From Collinsella sp. AF23-2 (GTDB lineage: Bacteria > Actinomycetota > Coriobacteriia > Coriobacteriales > Coriobacteriaceae): a stretch of 64,000 nucleotides of DNA. Where the stretch lies: contig NZ_QRVG01000004.1 in the NCBI RefSeq assembly GCF_003459245.1, forward strand, positions 57,073 to 121,072, written 5' to 3'. Below the pieces are notes generated by a model. It did no database searches. It was not told where the DNA came from and saw only the letters and a program-made list of their open reading frames with translations. The position numbers and the translations under genes are program-made. Shown here one piece after another: positions 43,657 to 52,774 of the stretch. The first letter of the stretch is position 1. Each line of letters starts with the position of its first letter.

Positions 43657-45207
43657 ATGCCTATCATCGCAGCGCTCGTTGGCATCATTTTGGGTGCCAT
43701 CGCCGCCATTGCCTACATGCGCACCGCCAAGCAGGGTAGTCTTCACGAGGCCGACGAAAAAATCCAGTCGGCACACGCACAGGCTGAGTCCCTGATCGGT
43801 GATGCTAAGCGTCAGGCCGAGACCCTCAAAAAAGAGGCTCTGCTCGAGGCTAAAGAGGAGATCATCAAGAACAAGCAGGCCGCTGAGGCCGAGGACAAGC
43901 AGCGTAAGAACGAGATTCGTACGCTCGAGAACCGCGTGATGCAGCGCGAGGAATCTCTCGATCGCCGCAACGACGCTCTCGACAAGCGCGAGCATCAGCT
44001 GTCCAGCCAGGCCGGTCAGGTCGAGAAGCGCTCCCGTGAGCTCGAGGAGCTCTGCGCAAAGCAGACCTCCGAGCTCGAGCGTATCGCCGACCTTACCCGC
44101 GAGGACGCGCACAAGGAGCTCCTTGATAAGGTTCGCGGCGAGGTCACCCACGAGGCCGCCACGATCATTCGCGAGTCTGAGCAGCAGGTTCGCGCCGAGT
44201 GCCACAAGACCGCCCAGGAGATTCTGTCTCTGGCGATTCAGCGCTGCGCTGCCGATCACACTGCCGAGGTCACCGTTACCTCCGTGCACATTCCCTCTGA
44301 TGACCTCAAAGGCCGTATCATCGGTCGCGAGGGTCGCAACATCCGGACCTTCGAGCAGGTTTCCGGCGTCAACCTCGTGATCGACGACACGCCCGAGACC
44401 GTCGTTCTTTCGAGCTTCGACCCGGTCCGTCGTGAGACCGCCCGCGTCGCCCTCGAGAACCTCATCGCCGACGGCCGCATTCACCCTGCCCGTATCGAGG
44501 AGATGTATCACAAGGCCGCCGACCTGGTTCAGCAGCGCGTGCGCGAGGCTGGCGAGCAGGCTGCCTTCGATACCGGCATCCACGATCTGCACCCCGAGAT
44601 CGTCAAGACCCTTGGTGCCCTGCGCTACCGTACCTCGTTTGGTCAGAACGTGCTTCAGCATTCCCTCGAGGTCTCTGATCTGTGCGGCGTGATGGCTTCC
44701 GAGCTTGGCCTGGACGTTGTGACCGCCAAGCGCGCCGGCCTGCTTCATGACCTGGGCAAGGCAATCGACCACGACGTCGAGGGCCCGCACGCCGTCATCG
44801 GCGCCGAGCTTGCCCGCCGTTATGGCGAGAAGCCCGTTATCGTCCACGCTATTGAGGCTCACCATGCCGATGTCGACCCCAACACGGTGCTCGATGTCCT
44901 GGTGCAGGCCGCCGATGCTGTCTCTGCCTCTCGCCCCGGTGCCCGTCGCGAGTCTGCCGAGAACTACATCAAGCGTCTTGAGAAGCTTGAGGAGATCGCC
45001 AACTCCCATGACGGCGTCGAACGTACCTATGCCATGCAGGCCGGTCGCGAGGTCCACGTCATGGTCCAGCCGGACAAGATTTCCGATGCCCAGTCCACGG
45101 TTCTGGCTCACGATATCGCCCATCAGATCGAGGAAGAGATGGAGTATCCCGGTCAGGTGCGCGTCGTCGTGATTCGCGAGAGCCGCGCTGTCGATATCGC
45201 TAAATAA
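43657..45207 (+). CDS. rny: Ribonuclease Y
   Basis: 516 residues from ATG 43657 (AAAAAGGAG six bases upstream; a GTG at 43651 is too close to it). It has an N-terminal membrane anchor ([19 protein letters not shown]), a long coiled coil to about residue 200, a KH domain ([20 protein letters not shown]) and an HD domain with [12 protein letters not shown] and [13 protein letters not shown]. RNase Y is the membrane-bound endonuclease that starts mRNA decay. The next gene starts 2 bases after the stop. Confidence 0.98.
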   Translation: MPIIAALVGIILGAIAAIAYMRTAKQGSLHEADEKIQSAHAQAESLIGDAKRQAETLKKEALLEAKEEIIKNKQAAEAEDKQRKNEIRTLENRVMQREESLDRRNDALDKREHQLSSQAGQVEKRSRELEELCAKQTSELERIADLTREDAHKELLDKVRGEVTHEAATIIRESEQQVRAECHKTAQEILSLAIQRCAADHTAEVTVTSVHIPSDDLKGRIIGREGRNIRTFEQVSGVNLVIDDTPETVVLSSFDPVRRETARVALENLIADGRIHPARIEEMYHKAADLVQQRVREAGEQAAFDTGIHDLHPEIVKTLGALRYRTSFGQNVLQHSLEVSDLCGVMASELGLDVVTAKRAGLLHDLGKAIDHDVEGPHAVIGAELARRYGEKPVIVHAIEAHHADVDPNTVLDVLVQAADAVSASRPGARRESAENYIKRLEKLEEIANSHDGVERTYAMQAGREVHVMVQPDKISDAQSTVLAHDIAHQIEEEMEYPGQVRVVVIRESRAVDIAK

Positions 45208-45208
45208 C

Positions 45209-46294
45209 ATGAGCGACGCGAACGAGCTCATCTCATTTATCGCGTCGATGTCGGGGGAGGGCAACCTTCGCGTCGAGGAGAACCTTGGCGAGGGGTATGT
45301 CCGCCTCCGCGTTTCGGAGGCCGAGCGGCGCCAGGCTAAGCACGACATTCAGCATGTCGAGGACATCGTCATCGAAATGCTCCGTAATGCTCGCGATGCC
45401 GGCGCCGACAAGGTCTATCTCGCCACGACCAAGGAAGATGGCGTCCGCACGCTTGTCTTTCTGGATAACGGTTCTGGCGTTCCGCAGGATATGCAAGAGC
45501 GAATCTTTGATGCCCGCGTTACCTCCAAGCTCGAGAGCATGAAGATGGACCGTTGGGGCGTTCACGGTCGTGGCATGGCATTGTTTTCGATTAAGCAGAA
45601 CGCCGACGAGGCCCGTGTGGTCACGTCCGGCGTCGATCTTGGTTCAGCCTTCAAGGTGAGCGTTGCGGCCGACCGCCTCAGTGAGCGTGCCGATCAGTCC
45701 AGCTGGCCCCAGGCCGTCAAGGATGAGGACGGACGTTATGTCTGCGCTCGCGGTCCACATAATATTATTCGCGCTGCTTGTGAGTTTGCGCTCGAGGAGT
45801 TGCGTGGTTGCGATGTCTATCTCGGTTCTCCGTCTGAGATTGCCGCGACCCTTTATGCTCAAGCGTCAAGTCGGCTCGATACGTCTCGTCTCCTGTTCAT
45901 TGATGACGAGAGCGAGCTTCCGGTTGTCGATCGTTTAGGCCTTGCTTCTGATGCCGAGGACTTTATCCGTATTTGTTCGGGTTTGGGTCTTGAGATGTCC
46001 GAGCGCACGGCCCATCGCATTTTGGCAGGGCAGATTAAGCCCGTTCGCGGTGTGACCGCGCGTCTGCTGCGCGAGCGTGATTCGTCCTCGCATGCGCCGA
46101 CTCCTGTCGATCTCGCGAAGGATCGTCGCGGGCTACGTATTGCCAAGGATGACATGGCACAGTTTTCGCGCGCTGTGGAACGCGACTTTAATGACCTTGC
46201 CGCCCGGTACTATCTCAACCTTTGCGGCGACCCAAAGATCCGTGTTTCGCGTGATCGAATCACCGTGACCTTTGATCTTGCCAAAGAGGAATAG
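45209..46294 (+). CDS. GHKL-type ATP-binding protein of unknown role
   Basis: 361 residues, ATG one base after rny. The N-terminal 170 residues have the GHKL ATPase motifs: N box VEDIVIEMLRNARDAGA, G1 FLDNGSGVPQDM and G2 WGVHGRGMALFSIKQN. The remaining part (about 170-361) is unassigned, with a basic VRGVTARLLRERD stretch that could bind nucleic acid. No kinase His or response-regulator partner is present, so it is not a sensor kinase. Its place between rny and spoVS suggests a link to RNA or nucleoid metabolism, which is inference. Confidence 0.75.
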   Translation: MSDANELISFIASMSGEGNLRVEENLGEGYVRLRVSEAERRQAKHDIQHVEDIVIEMLRNARDAGADKVYLATTKEDGVRTLVFLDNGSGVPQDMQERIFDARVTSKLESMKMDRWGVHGRGMALFSIKQNADEARVVTSGVDLGSAFKVSVAADRLSERADQSSWPQAVKDEDGRYVCARGPHNIIRAACEFALEELRGCDVYLGSPSEIAATLYAQASSRLDTSRLLFIDDESELPVVDRLGLASDAEDFIRICSGLGLEMSERTAHRILAGQIKPVRGVTARLLRERDSSSHAPTPVDLAKDRRGLRIAKDDMAQFSRAVERDFNDLAARYYLNLCGDPKIRVSRDRITVTFDLAKEE

Positions 46295-46300
46295 TGCCTT

Positions 46301-46318
46301 TACCGAGTCCACTCGGTA
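46301..46318. promoter_or_regulatory. 18-bp palindrome upstream of spoVS
   Basis: TACCGAGT-CC-ACTCGGTA, perfect 8-bp arms around 2 bases, 51 bases before the spoVS start. It could be an operator or a short hairpin. It is not followed by T residues. Confidence 0.45.
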
Positions 46319-46368
46319 CGATACAGTTGTTGCAGTTAAAACGTACTTTTAAATGCAGGAGTTTCTTC

Positions 46369-46686
46369 ATGGATTGCCTGAAGGTATCAAGCAAATCATC
46401 GCCCGCGTCCGTTGCCGGCGCCATCGCCGGCATGGTCAAGGATGGTGTACCCGTCAACATCCAGTGTGTCGGCGCCGGTGCCGTCAACCAGGCTATTAAG
46501 GCCGTTGCTATCGCGCGCGGTTTTTTGATTCCAACCGGTTTTGATATTTCCTGCGCGCCCGTGTTCTCCGACATCCTCATTAACGGGGAGTCGCGCACGG
46601 CCATCCGCCTTTCTATCTACGTTCACCAGATCAATCGAGCTGCTATGGATAACGTCGTCATGGATGATGTTAAGCCTGTGGCATAG
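46369..46686 (+). CDS. spoVS: Stage V sporulation protein S homologue
   Basis: 105 residues from ATG 46369 (GCAGGAG upstream). The sequence LKVSSKSSPASVAGAIAGMV and GAGAVNQAIKAVAIARGFLI is the signature of SpoVS, a small Alba-like nucleic-acid-binding protein. The last 20 residues extend beyond the usual 86-residue Bacillus protein. The likely host does not sporulate, so the role must lie elsewhere, perhaps in RNA or septation control. It has its own leader and lies after the GHKL gene. Confidence 0.93.
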   Translation: MDCLKVSSKSSPASVAGAIAGMVKDGVPVNIQCVGAGAVNQAIKAVAIARGFLIPTGFDISCAPVFSDILINGESRTAIRLSIYVHQINRAAMDNVVMDDVKPVA

Positions 46687-46731
46687 CTTCTGCTTGCCTT
46701 GTTTCGCTCCCCATCGTTAGGACTTATGCAC

Positions 46732-48102
46732 ATGGACCAGCGTTCCGTACGCGATATTCTTGCCGGTAAAACCTACTTTATCCGCACCTTTGGCTGCCAG
46801 ATGAATCAGCACGACTCCGAGCGTGTGAGCGGTCTGCTTGATTCGTATGGCTGCCTCATGGCGCTCGATCCCGCGCATGCCGATATCGTTGTCTTCATGA
46901 CGTGCTGCGTGCGCGAGGCCGCCGATACTCGCCTGTACGGTCAGTGCAATTCCTGCAAAAGCCTGCCGCCTTCGCCTTCGGGCAAGCGCGTGGTTGCCGT
47001 TGGCGGTTGCATCGCGCAGCGCGATGGCGAGGGCCTGCTCACCAACGTCGATAACGTCAATGTCATCTTTGGCACGCATTCCATTGCACATGTGGCCGAG
47101 CTCATTGCCGAGGCGTTCCGTGATGGTAAGCGTCATATCCGCACCAATGAGCATGAGGATACGGATGCCATGAGCATGCCGTGGCATCGCGAGACTCAGT
47201 ATCACGCCTGGGTGCCCATCATGACGGGCTGCAATAATTTCTGCACCTATTGCATCGTGCCGTACGTGCGCGGTCGCGAAAAGAGCCGCCCCTTCGAGGA
47301 GATTGTCGACGAGGTGACCGGTTTGGTGCGCCAGGGCGTGCGTGAGATTACGCTGCTGGGCCAAAACGTTAACTCATATGGTCGCGATCTGTTTGGCAAG
47401 CCGCGTTTTGCCGATCTGCTGCGTGCCGTGGGCGATACGGGCGTGGAGCGCATCTTCTTTACGTCTTCGCATCCCAAGGACCTGTTGCCCGAGACCATCG
47501 ACGCCATGGCCGAGACGCCTGCCGTTATGCCGCAGCTGCACTTGGCCGTCCAGTCAGGTTCGACGCGGATCCTCAAAGAGATGAATCGCCGTTATACACG
47601 CGAGGACTATCTGGGCCTTGTCGATCGCATTCGCAACCGCATGCCCGATATCGCGCTCTCGACCGACATTATCGTTGGCTTCCCGGGTGAGACTGAAGAA
47701 GACTTTGAGCAGACGCTCTCACTTGCCGAGACGGTCCGCTATGCTCAGGCCTATACCTTCATCTATTCCAAGCGCGCCGGTACCCCGGCCGCCGAGATTG
47801 ACGATCCTACGCCGCATGAGGTTATTCTCGAGCGTTTCAACCGTCTGGTTAAGGTTATCGAGACCACGGCACACGAGTATAACCAGGGTGAGCTTCATAC
47901 TGTGGTTCCGGCGCTCATTGAGGGAACGAGTAAAAAGAACGACGCGGTCCTGCTGGGCAAGAGTCCCAAGAATCAGACCGTGCATGCGCCTATCCCCGAG
48001 GGTTACAGCATCGATCAGCTTGTTGGTAAGATCGTTGATGTTGACGTTGACGTTGCCAAGACCTGGTATTTGTCCGGCTCCGTTGTGGGCGAGCCGCGCT
48101 AA
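46732..48102 (+). CDS. miaB: tRNA-2-methylthio-N6-dimethylallyladenosine synthase MiaB
   Basis: 456 residues from ATG 46732, chosen because AGGA at 46719-46722 is well spaced for it and too close to the ATG at 46726. N-terminal FIRTFGCQMNQHDSERVSGL and the radical-SAM Cys residues C167, C171 and C174 in CNNFCTYCIVPYVRGREK identify MiaB. The C-terminal TRAM domain ends the protein. It methylthiolates i6A37 of tRNAs reading UNN codons. The stop overlaps the miaA start, so the two enzymes acting on the same base are coupled. Confidence 0.97.
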   Translation: MDQRSVRDILAGKTYFIRTFGCQMNQHDSERVSGLLDSYGCLMALDPAHADIVVFMTCCVREAADTRLYGQCNSCKSLPPSPSGKRVVAVGGCIAQRDGEGLLTNVDNVNVIFGTHSIAHVAELIAEAFRDGKRHIRTNEHEDTDAMSMPWHRETQYHAWVPIMTGCNNFCTYCIVPYVRGREKSRPFEEIVDEVTGLVRQGVREITLLGQNVNSYGRDLFGKPRFADLLRAVGDTGVERIFFTSSHPKDLLPETIDAMAETPAVMPQLHLAVQSGSTRILKEMNRRYTREDYLGLVDRIRNRMPDIALSTDIIVGFPGETEEDFEQTLSLAETVRYAQAYTFIYSKRAGTPAAEIDDPTPHEVILERFNRLVKVIETTAHEYNQGELHTVVPALIEGTSKKNDAVLLGKSPKNQTVHAPIPEGYSIDQLVGKIVDVDVDVAKTWYLSGSVVGEPR

Positions 48103-49040
48103 TGGTTTCTCCCGGGGCAGGTCTTTCCGCCGTTGCGATCGTCGGTCCGACGGCGGTTGGTAAGAGTGATGTTGCCGACCGTTTGGCAGCTCGTCTTTCG
48201 TCCGAAGTGCTGTCGTGCGATGCGATGCAAATCTATCGCGGCATGGACATCGGTACCGCAAAGATGGCGCCCGATGAGTGCACGGCGCCGCTGCGTCTCG
48301 TCGACATTGTAGAGCCGGGTGTGGCATATTCTGCTGCGCTTTATCAGGCCGACGCTCGCGCGCATGTTGAACGTCTCCTTGGTTCGGGTTGCCTGCCGGT
48401 TTTTTGCGGAGGTACGGGGCTGTATCTCAAGGCCGCCCTCGATGAGATGGACTTTCCCTCGGGTGAACTTGAGGACGATCGTCGTGCGGGCTATCAGGAG
48501 CTTGCCGAGCGTATTGGCGAGGAAGAACTGCATGCCTTGCTTGCCGAGCGCGATCCAGAATCGGCTGCTGTTATTCATCCCCATAACGTGCGCCGTGTGA
48601 TTCGTGCGCTCGAGATGCATGATGATGGCGTCTCCTATGCGCAGCAAAAGTCGCAGTTTAGTGTTCCGCACGAGCATTATCATGCCCTTTGGTTTGGTCT
48701 GACGCGTAATCGCGAGGTGCTCTACGAGCGCATTAACCAGCGCGTCGATCTGATGTTTGAGCAGGGTCTTGTCGATGAGGTCCGCGGTCTTATGGGCCAG
48801 GGGCTGGGTGATGCCCTGACGTCGATGCAGGCAATTGGCTATAAAGAGATCATTGATGCTTTCAATGGCGTGATGAGCATGGATGAGGCTCGCGAACTCA
48901 TTAAGATGCGTTCGCGTCGTTATGCCAAGCGTCAGCTTTCGTGGTTTAAGCGCGATGACCGTATCGTGTGGTTTGATATGGATGAATGTACGATCGATGA
49001 GGTCGTTGAGGATATCCTGCATCGTATTGAGGCTGCCTAA
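48102..49040 (+). CDS. miaA: tRNA dimethylallyltransferase MiaA
   Basis: 312 residues from the ATG at 48102 overlapping the miaB stop (TAATG). P-loop GPTAVGKS at residues 15-22, then DAMQIYRGMDIGTAK, FCGGTGLYLKAALD and a C-terminal SRRYAKRQLSWFKRD. It transfers the dimethylallyl group to A37 of tRNA, giving the substrate of MiaB. The stop overlaps hflX. Confidence 0.97.
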   Translation: MVSPGAGLSAVAIVGPTAVGKSDVADRLAARLSSEVLSCDAMQIYRGMDIGTAKMAPDECTAPLRLVDIVEPGVAYSAALYQADARAHVERLLGSGCLPVFCGGTGLYLKAALDEMDFPSGELEDDRRAGYQELAERIGEEELHALLAERDPESAAVIHPHNVRRVIRALEMHDDGVSYAQQKSQFSVPHEHYHALWFGLTRNREVLYERINQRVDLMFEQGLVDEVRGLMGQGLGDALTSMQAIGYKEIIDAFNGVMSMDEARELIKMRSRRYAKRQLSWFKRDDRIVWFDMDECTIDEVVEDILHRIEAA

Positions 49041-50329
49041 TGCCCCGTTTCCCCCTTGTTCCCACGGCACCCGAGCCCGAGCGTGCCATTTTAGTTGGTG
49101 TTGAGTGGCGCGACAATGCATGGCCGCTCGATCGCTCGCTTGATGAGCTGGAGCGTCTTGCCCACACAGCTGGTGCCCAGTGCGTGGCACGCTTGTCGCA
49201 GCGTTTGGTAAAGCCGTATCCTAAATCGTTTATCGGTTCCGGTAAGGTTGAAGAGCTGTGCGGCCTGGTGCATCGCATGGATGCCGATGTCGTTATTTTT
49301 GACGACGACCTGACCCCCTCGCAGCAATCCTATTTGGAGAAAGCCGTGGGCGAGCCGGTAAAGATTATCGATCGTACTGCACTGATCCTGGATATCTTTG
49401 GCCTGCATGCTCAGACGCGTGAGGGACGCCTGCAGGTACAGCTGGCACAGCTTCAATATTTGTTGCCTCGCCTGCGTGGCATGTGGAGCCATCTCGCTAA
49501 GGAGCAGACGCGCGGCGGCATCGGCTCACGTTTTGGTCAGGGCGAAAGTCAGCTCGAGGTCGACCGTCGCCTCATTCGTAATAAGATCGCTGCGCTTCGT
49601 CGTGAGCTCAAGCAGGTTGAACAGCGTCGCGATGTTCAATCCAAGAGTCGCATTGAGTCCCCGGCGTTTCGCGTCGCGTTAGCCGGTTATACCAATGCCG
49701 GTAAATCGACGTTGCTCAATCGTCTGACCGGCTCTACGGTACTTTCGCAGGACAAGCTGTTTGCTACGCTCGACCCGACGACGCGTTCGTATCGTCTGCC
49801 CGGCGGTCGCGGCATGACGATTACCGATACCGTCGGCTTTATTCAAAAGCTGCCGCATGGTCTGGTCGATGCCTTTAAATCGACGCTGTCCGAGGTTTTG
49901 GGTGCCGATCTAATTCTCAAAGTCGTAGATGCGTCTGACGAGGACTATGAGCGGCAGCTGGAGGCTGTCGACCGCGTGCTTGATGAGATCGGCGCCGGAG
50001 AGCGTTTAACGCTGACCGTATTCAATAAAATCGATCTTCTCGATAGCGTCGATCGATTGAGTTTCCGTCGTCGCTATCCGGAGGCCGTTCTGTTCTCGGC
50101 CCAAACGGGCGAGGGGCTCGACGATCTCGTCGACCGGATTGCTCGCGAGGCAGCTGCCACCGATGTGTTGCTCTCCGCTGATATCCCGTATCGTGAGGGC
50201 GCTCTCATCACGCTGGTGCATGAGCAGGGAACCCTTCTGCATGAGGAATATCTCGAGGACGGCGTTCGCATTGTGGCGAAACTGCCGGCTCGTATTGCAC
50301 CGCGGCTCGAGCGTTATCGTACGGAATAA
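49040..50329 (+). CDS. hflX: GTPase HflX
   Basis: 429 residues. N-terminal HflX domain (HTAGAQCVARLSQRLVKPYP, FDDDLTPSQQSYLEKAVG), Gly-rich linker (SHLAKEQTRGGIGSRFGQGE), then a G domain with GYTNAGKST at about 216-224, TVGFIQKLPHGL and FNKIDLLD. HflX splits stalled 70S ribosomes under stress. The 3' end overlaps the convergent gene at 50314 by 16 bases. The order miaA-hflX is common. Confidence 0.96.
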   Translation: MPRFPLVPTAPEPERAILVGVEWRDNAWPLDRSLDELERLAHTAGAQCVARLSQRLVKPYPKSFIGSGKVEELCGLVHRMDADVVIFDDDLTPSQQSYLEKAVGEPVKIIDRTALILDIFGLHAQTREGRLQVQLAQLQYLLPRLRGMWSHLAKEQTRGGIGSRFGQGESQLEVDRRLIRNKIAALRRELKQVEQRRDVQSKSRIESPAFRVALAGYTNAGKSTLLNRLTGSTVLSQDKLFATLDPTTRSYRLPGGRGMTITDTVGFIQKLPHGLVDAFKSTLSEVLGADLILKVVDASDEDYERQLEAVDRVLDEIGAGERLTLTVFNKIDLLDSVDRLSFRRRYPEAVLFSAQTGEGLDDLVDRIAREAAATDVLLSADIPYREGALITLVHEQGTLLHEEYLEDGVRIVAKLPARIAPRLERYRTE

Positions 50330-51018
50330 ACGATTTCCAGCACGCCTAGAATGACTGGCTGATGGAGCAGGTAGAACGGTAAGGCATGCCGACCCAGGAC
50401 TGCGAGCGCCGGGATAGGATTGGCGTATGCCCATGCTGGCGCTTCGAGACTTGATGCTTGTGCTGCCTGGGCAGCAAAAAAGCCGGTAAGGTACATAAAG
50501 ACAAACGGTATGAGCGGATAGTAATCTCCCGAAACAAAACCCGGGCCTGGGAATCCAAGCCATGCCAGGTAGGGGAGTGGGTAGACCGCCTTTGGAATGC
50601 CCCAGGTTAGGGCAAAAAGAACAAGGCACGCTGCGATGCCCCATGAGCCCGGTAATTTTTGGAGTAACGGACGGGTGAACGCAACCACCGCGGTGCACAC
50701 CGCCATGCAATAAATGATGCCAAAGTTCACTGAATCGTCGACCGATACGAGCGTTGTTGCGATCCAGACGACCAAAGCTGCGGCAGCGTACTTAGCCGCT
50801 CGTTTGGCATTGTTGCGTGAGAGCGTGCACATCCAACCCGCGATAAACAAAAATACCCAGCTGATGCTGGCGCGCCAGATGTCTTGAAAGACTGACTGGG
50901 TAAACCAGGGCATATCCCAGCCGTACAGGTAGGCGAGATCATAGCAAGCGTGAAATCCTGCCATAGAAATCATCGTAAACCCGCGGACGGTATCAAAGAT
51001 GGTGATGCGTTTTTGCAT
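50314..51018 (-). CDS. DUF1624/HGSNAT-type membrane acyltransferase-like protein
   Basis: 234 residues with six or seven hydrophobic segments. It begins ITIFDTVRGFTMISMAGFHA, with VFLFIAGWMCTLSRNN and GRHALPFYLLHQPVILGVLE, the pattern of the heparan-alpha-glucosaminide N-acetyltransferase catalytic family (DUF1624). Substrate unknown; probably modifies a surface sugar. The start (CAT at 51016-51018) overlaps the lexA stop, so it is likely co-transcribed with lexA and SOS-induced to some degree. Confidence 0.8.
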   Translation of the reverse strand: MQKRITIFDTVRGFTMISMAGFHACYDLAYLYGWDMPWFTQSVFQDIWRASISWVFLFIAGWMCTLSRNNAKRAAKYAAAALVVWIATTLVSVDDSVNFGIIYCMAVCTAVVAFTRPLLQKLPGSWGIAACLVLFALTWGIPKAVYPLPYLAWLGFPGPGFVSGDYYPLIPFVFMYLTGFFAAQAAQASSLEAPAWAYANPIPALAVLGRHALPFYLLHQPVILGVLEIVYSVR

Positions 51019-51662
51019 TACGAGAACCGGCGCATTAAACCGACAACTTTTCCCAAAATAACGGGGTTCGTCGCATAGATGGGCTCCATAGCGTCGTTCT
51101 CGGGCTGCAAGCGCACACGTCCCTGCTCCTTGTAGAACGTCTTGACGGTCGCCGAACCATCAATCATGGCCACGACAATTTCGCCGTTCATGGCACTTTT
51201 TTGTTCACGGACGATGATGTAATCGCCATTGAAGATGCCGACATTGATCATTGAGCTCCCATGCACCTCAAGGATAAAGGAACCCTGATCAGTGGCGATT
51301 TCGGTCGGGATAGTAAACGTGTCTTCGATATTCTGCTCGGCCAGAATGGGAATCCCAGCCGCGACGCGACCAACGAGCGGCAGCGAGACCGTTCCGCGAG
51401 GTGCGGTGGGCTCGTCAGATTTAGAAATTGAGACAGAGGAACCATCCTCGTTAAAGAGTTCCAGGGCGCGCGGTTTGGTGGCATCGCGCTTGAGTAGCCC
51501 GCGCGCTTCAAGGGCAGAGAGATGGGCGTGCACGGTGCTGGGGGAGGAAAGGCCCACGGCAGAAGCCATCTCGCGCACGCTGGGCGGATAACCCTTCTCC
51601 TGCTGATATTCCTTGATGAAGTCGTAAATTTGCTGCTGACGCTTGGTAATTTTGCGAGCCAT
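51018..51662 (-). CDS. lexA: SOS repressor LexA
   Basis: 214 residues from the start at 51662 (GAGAGGA upstream on the minus strand); the open frame continues to 51767 but runs through the operator region. N-terminal winged HTH (QQIYDFIKEYQQEKGYPPSV, VGLSSPSTVHAHLSALEARG), self-cleavage site Ala102-Gly103 in GRVAAGIPI, catalytic Ser137 in HGSSM and Lys174 in TVKTFY. Three LexA boxes in the upstream gap show autoregulation and control of the divergent LysM gene. Confidence 0.98.
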   Translation of the reverse strand: MARKITKRQQQIYDFIKEYQQEKGYPPSVREMASAVGLSSPSTVHAHLSALEARGLLKRDATKPRALELFNEDGSSVSISKSDEPTAPRGTVSLPLVGRVAAGIPILAEQNIEDTFTIPTEIATDQGSFILEVHGSSMINVGIFNGDYIIVREQKSAMNGEIVVAMIDGSATVKTFYKEQGRVRLQPENDAMEPIYATNPVILGKVVGLMRRFS

Positions 51663-51686
51663 CAGGGCATCCTCTCTACCCATGTC

Positions 51687-51698
51687 AAACAAATGTTC
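51687..51698. promoter_or_regulatory. Degenerate LexA box nearest lexA
   Basis: AAACAAATGTTC differs from GAAC-N4-GTTC at one base. It lies 25 bases before the lexA start codon and probably helps autoregulation. Confidence 0.6.
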
Positions 51699-51707
51699 GA
51701 ATTTTGC

Positions 51708-51736
51708 TTGACAGGAACAACTGTTCGAAGATAATA
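51708..51736 (+). promoter_or_regulatory. SOS promoter of the LysM gene with LexA box
   Basis: TTGACA (51708-51713), a 17-base spacer and ATAATA (51731-51736) form a promoter reading toward the LysM gene. The box GAACAACTGTTC (51715-51726) fills the spacer, so LexA would block polymerase. It also lies between the divergent genes and may serve lexA. Confidence 0.85.
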
Positions 51737-51742
51737 ATAACC

Positions 51743-51754
51743 GAACATTCGTTC
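51743..51754. promoter_or_regulatory. Third LexA box
   Basis: GAACATTCGTTC, a perfect GAAC-N4-GTTC match, just after the -10 element of the LysM promoter. Two boxes 16 bases apart suggest cooperative LexA binding. Confidence 0.85.
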
Positions 51755-51822
51755 TCGCGCTAGACATTTTTGTCCGCGCGGCTTGATAAAACTGTTCTCA
51801 GCAAAACACGCGAGAGGAGAAC

Positions 51823-52275
51823 ATGATGAACGTAACGAATATGGTCCAGGGAAACCTCGCCCTTAAGCTCGAGACGCCTGCAGAACCCACTTTTACTGTT
51901 GTTCAGGGTGGCCGCTCCGGCATTCAACCTTTGACCGTAAAGCCTGCTCGCAATCAGCAGGCTGTAGTCGCGCCGGCCCGCGTTGCCCTGAAGGTTCCGA
52001 CGATTGTCGCCGTCGCCGTTGCGCTTACGCTCTTCTTTGTCCTCGCTACTTCGGTCTTTAGCGCTCGTCACGCCGCGTATGCCGAGTCCGTTTCCAACAT
52101 TACTTACGAGACCATTCGCGTTCAGACTGGCGATTCTCTTTGGTCGCTTGCCGAGGAATATCCAATCGAAGGCCTTTCCACGCAAGAGACTTCCGACATG
52201 ATCCGTAACGTCAATCATCTGGAGCATGGTTCGCTCGCCGCCGGTGCGCATCTTAAGGTTCCTGCTCGTTCGTAA
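51823..52275 (+). CDS. SOS-controlled LysM membrane protein, ChiZ/YneA-like
   Basis: 150 residues (ATG 51823; ATG 51826 also possible) with GAGAGGAG upstream. A Pro/Val-rich cytoplasmic part precedes one membrane span (VPTIVAVAVALTLFFVLATS, about residues 60-79), then an external LysM domain (IRVQTGDSLWSLAEEY to the end). The order lexA, divergent LysM protein, nrdR equals that of mycobacterial Rv2720-Rv2719c-Rv2718c, where Rv2719c (ChiZ) slows division after DNA damage; Bacillus YneA is an analogous neighbour of lexA. An SOS division inhibitor is therefore likely. Confidence 0.85.
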   Translation: MMNVTNMVQGNLALKLETPAEPTFTVVQGGRSGIQPLTVKPARNQQAVVAPARVALKVPTIVAVAVALTLFFVLATSVFSARHAAYAESVSNITYETIRVQTGDSLWSLAEEYPIEGLSTQETSDMIRNVNHLEHGSLAAGAHLKVPARS

Positions 52276-52326
52276 TCATTATCGCGCTGCGCATGGTACC
52301 CTTGTTATCGTTTAAGAGGAGGTACC

Positions 52327-52770
52327 ATGCGCTGTCCCAAATGCGGCAAGGCACATACCCGCGTCGTTGATTCCCGTATGCAGGAGTCAAATAACACCAT
52401 TAAGCGCCGTCGCGAATGTTGCTCGTGTAACTATCGCTTTACAACGTTCGAGCGATGCGAGGACCCTATCGAGGTCATTAAGTCAGACGGAACCAAGCAG
52501 CGGTTCGATCGCAATAAGCTGCTCGTCGGCTTGATGCGCGCCACCATCAAGCGCGATATCGACACTAAGAAGCTCAATGAGATTATCGACGACATCGAGG
52601 TCGAGCTGCGCTCTCGCACACTGACGGCCGTCACGTCCCATGAGTTGGGTGACATGGTGCTCAAGCGCTTGGCCAAGATCGACAAGGTTGCGTACATCCG
52701 TTTTGCCTCGGTCTACCGCGATTTCAAAGACGTCGATGAATTTCTGCAAGAGCTCGACAAGCTAAGGTGA
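52327..52770 (+). CDS. nrdR: Transcriptional repressor NrdR
   Basis: 147 residues. It starts with the zinc ribbon [17 protein letters not shown] and [17 protein letters not shown], followed by an ATP-cone ([20 protein letters not shown]). NrdR binds dATP/ATP and represses ribonucleotide reductase genes. RBS AGAGGAGG. It is followed 4 bases later by dut, forming a small nucleotide-pool operon. Confidence 0.98.
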   Translation: MRCPKCGKAHTRVVDSRMQESNNTIKRRRECCSCNYRFTTFERCEDPIEVIKSDGTKQRFDRNKLLVGLMRATIKRDIDTKKLNEIIDDIEVELRSRTLTAVTSHELGDMVLKRLAKIDKVAYIRFASVYRDFKDVDEFLQELDKLR

Positions 52771-52774
52771 TTCC

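Noticed and set aside
46699..46731. TTG or first ATG start for miaB
   Set aside because: The AGGA at 46719 is badly placed for 46699 and 46726 and well placed for ATG 46732.
51663..51767. N-terminal extension of LexA
   Set aside because: The extension would read through the LexA boxes and promoter; the standard LexA start MARK with a good ribosome-binding site is at 51662.
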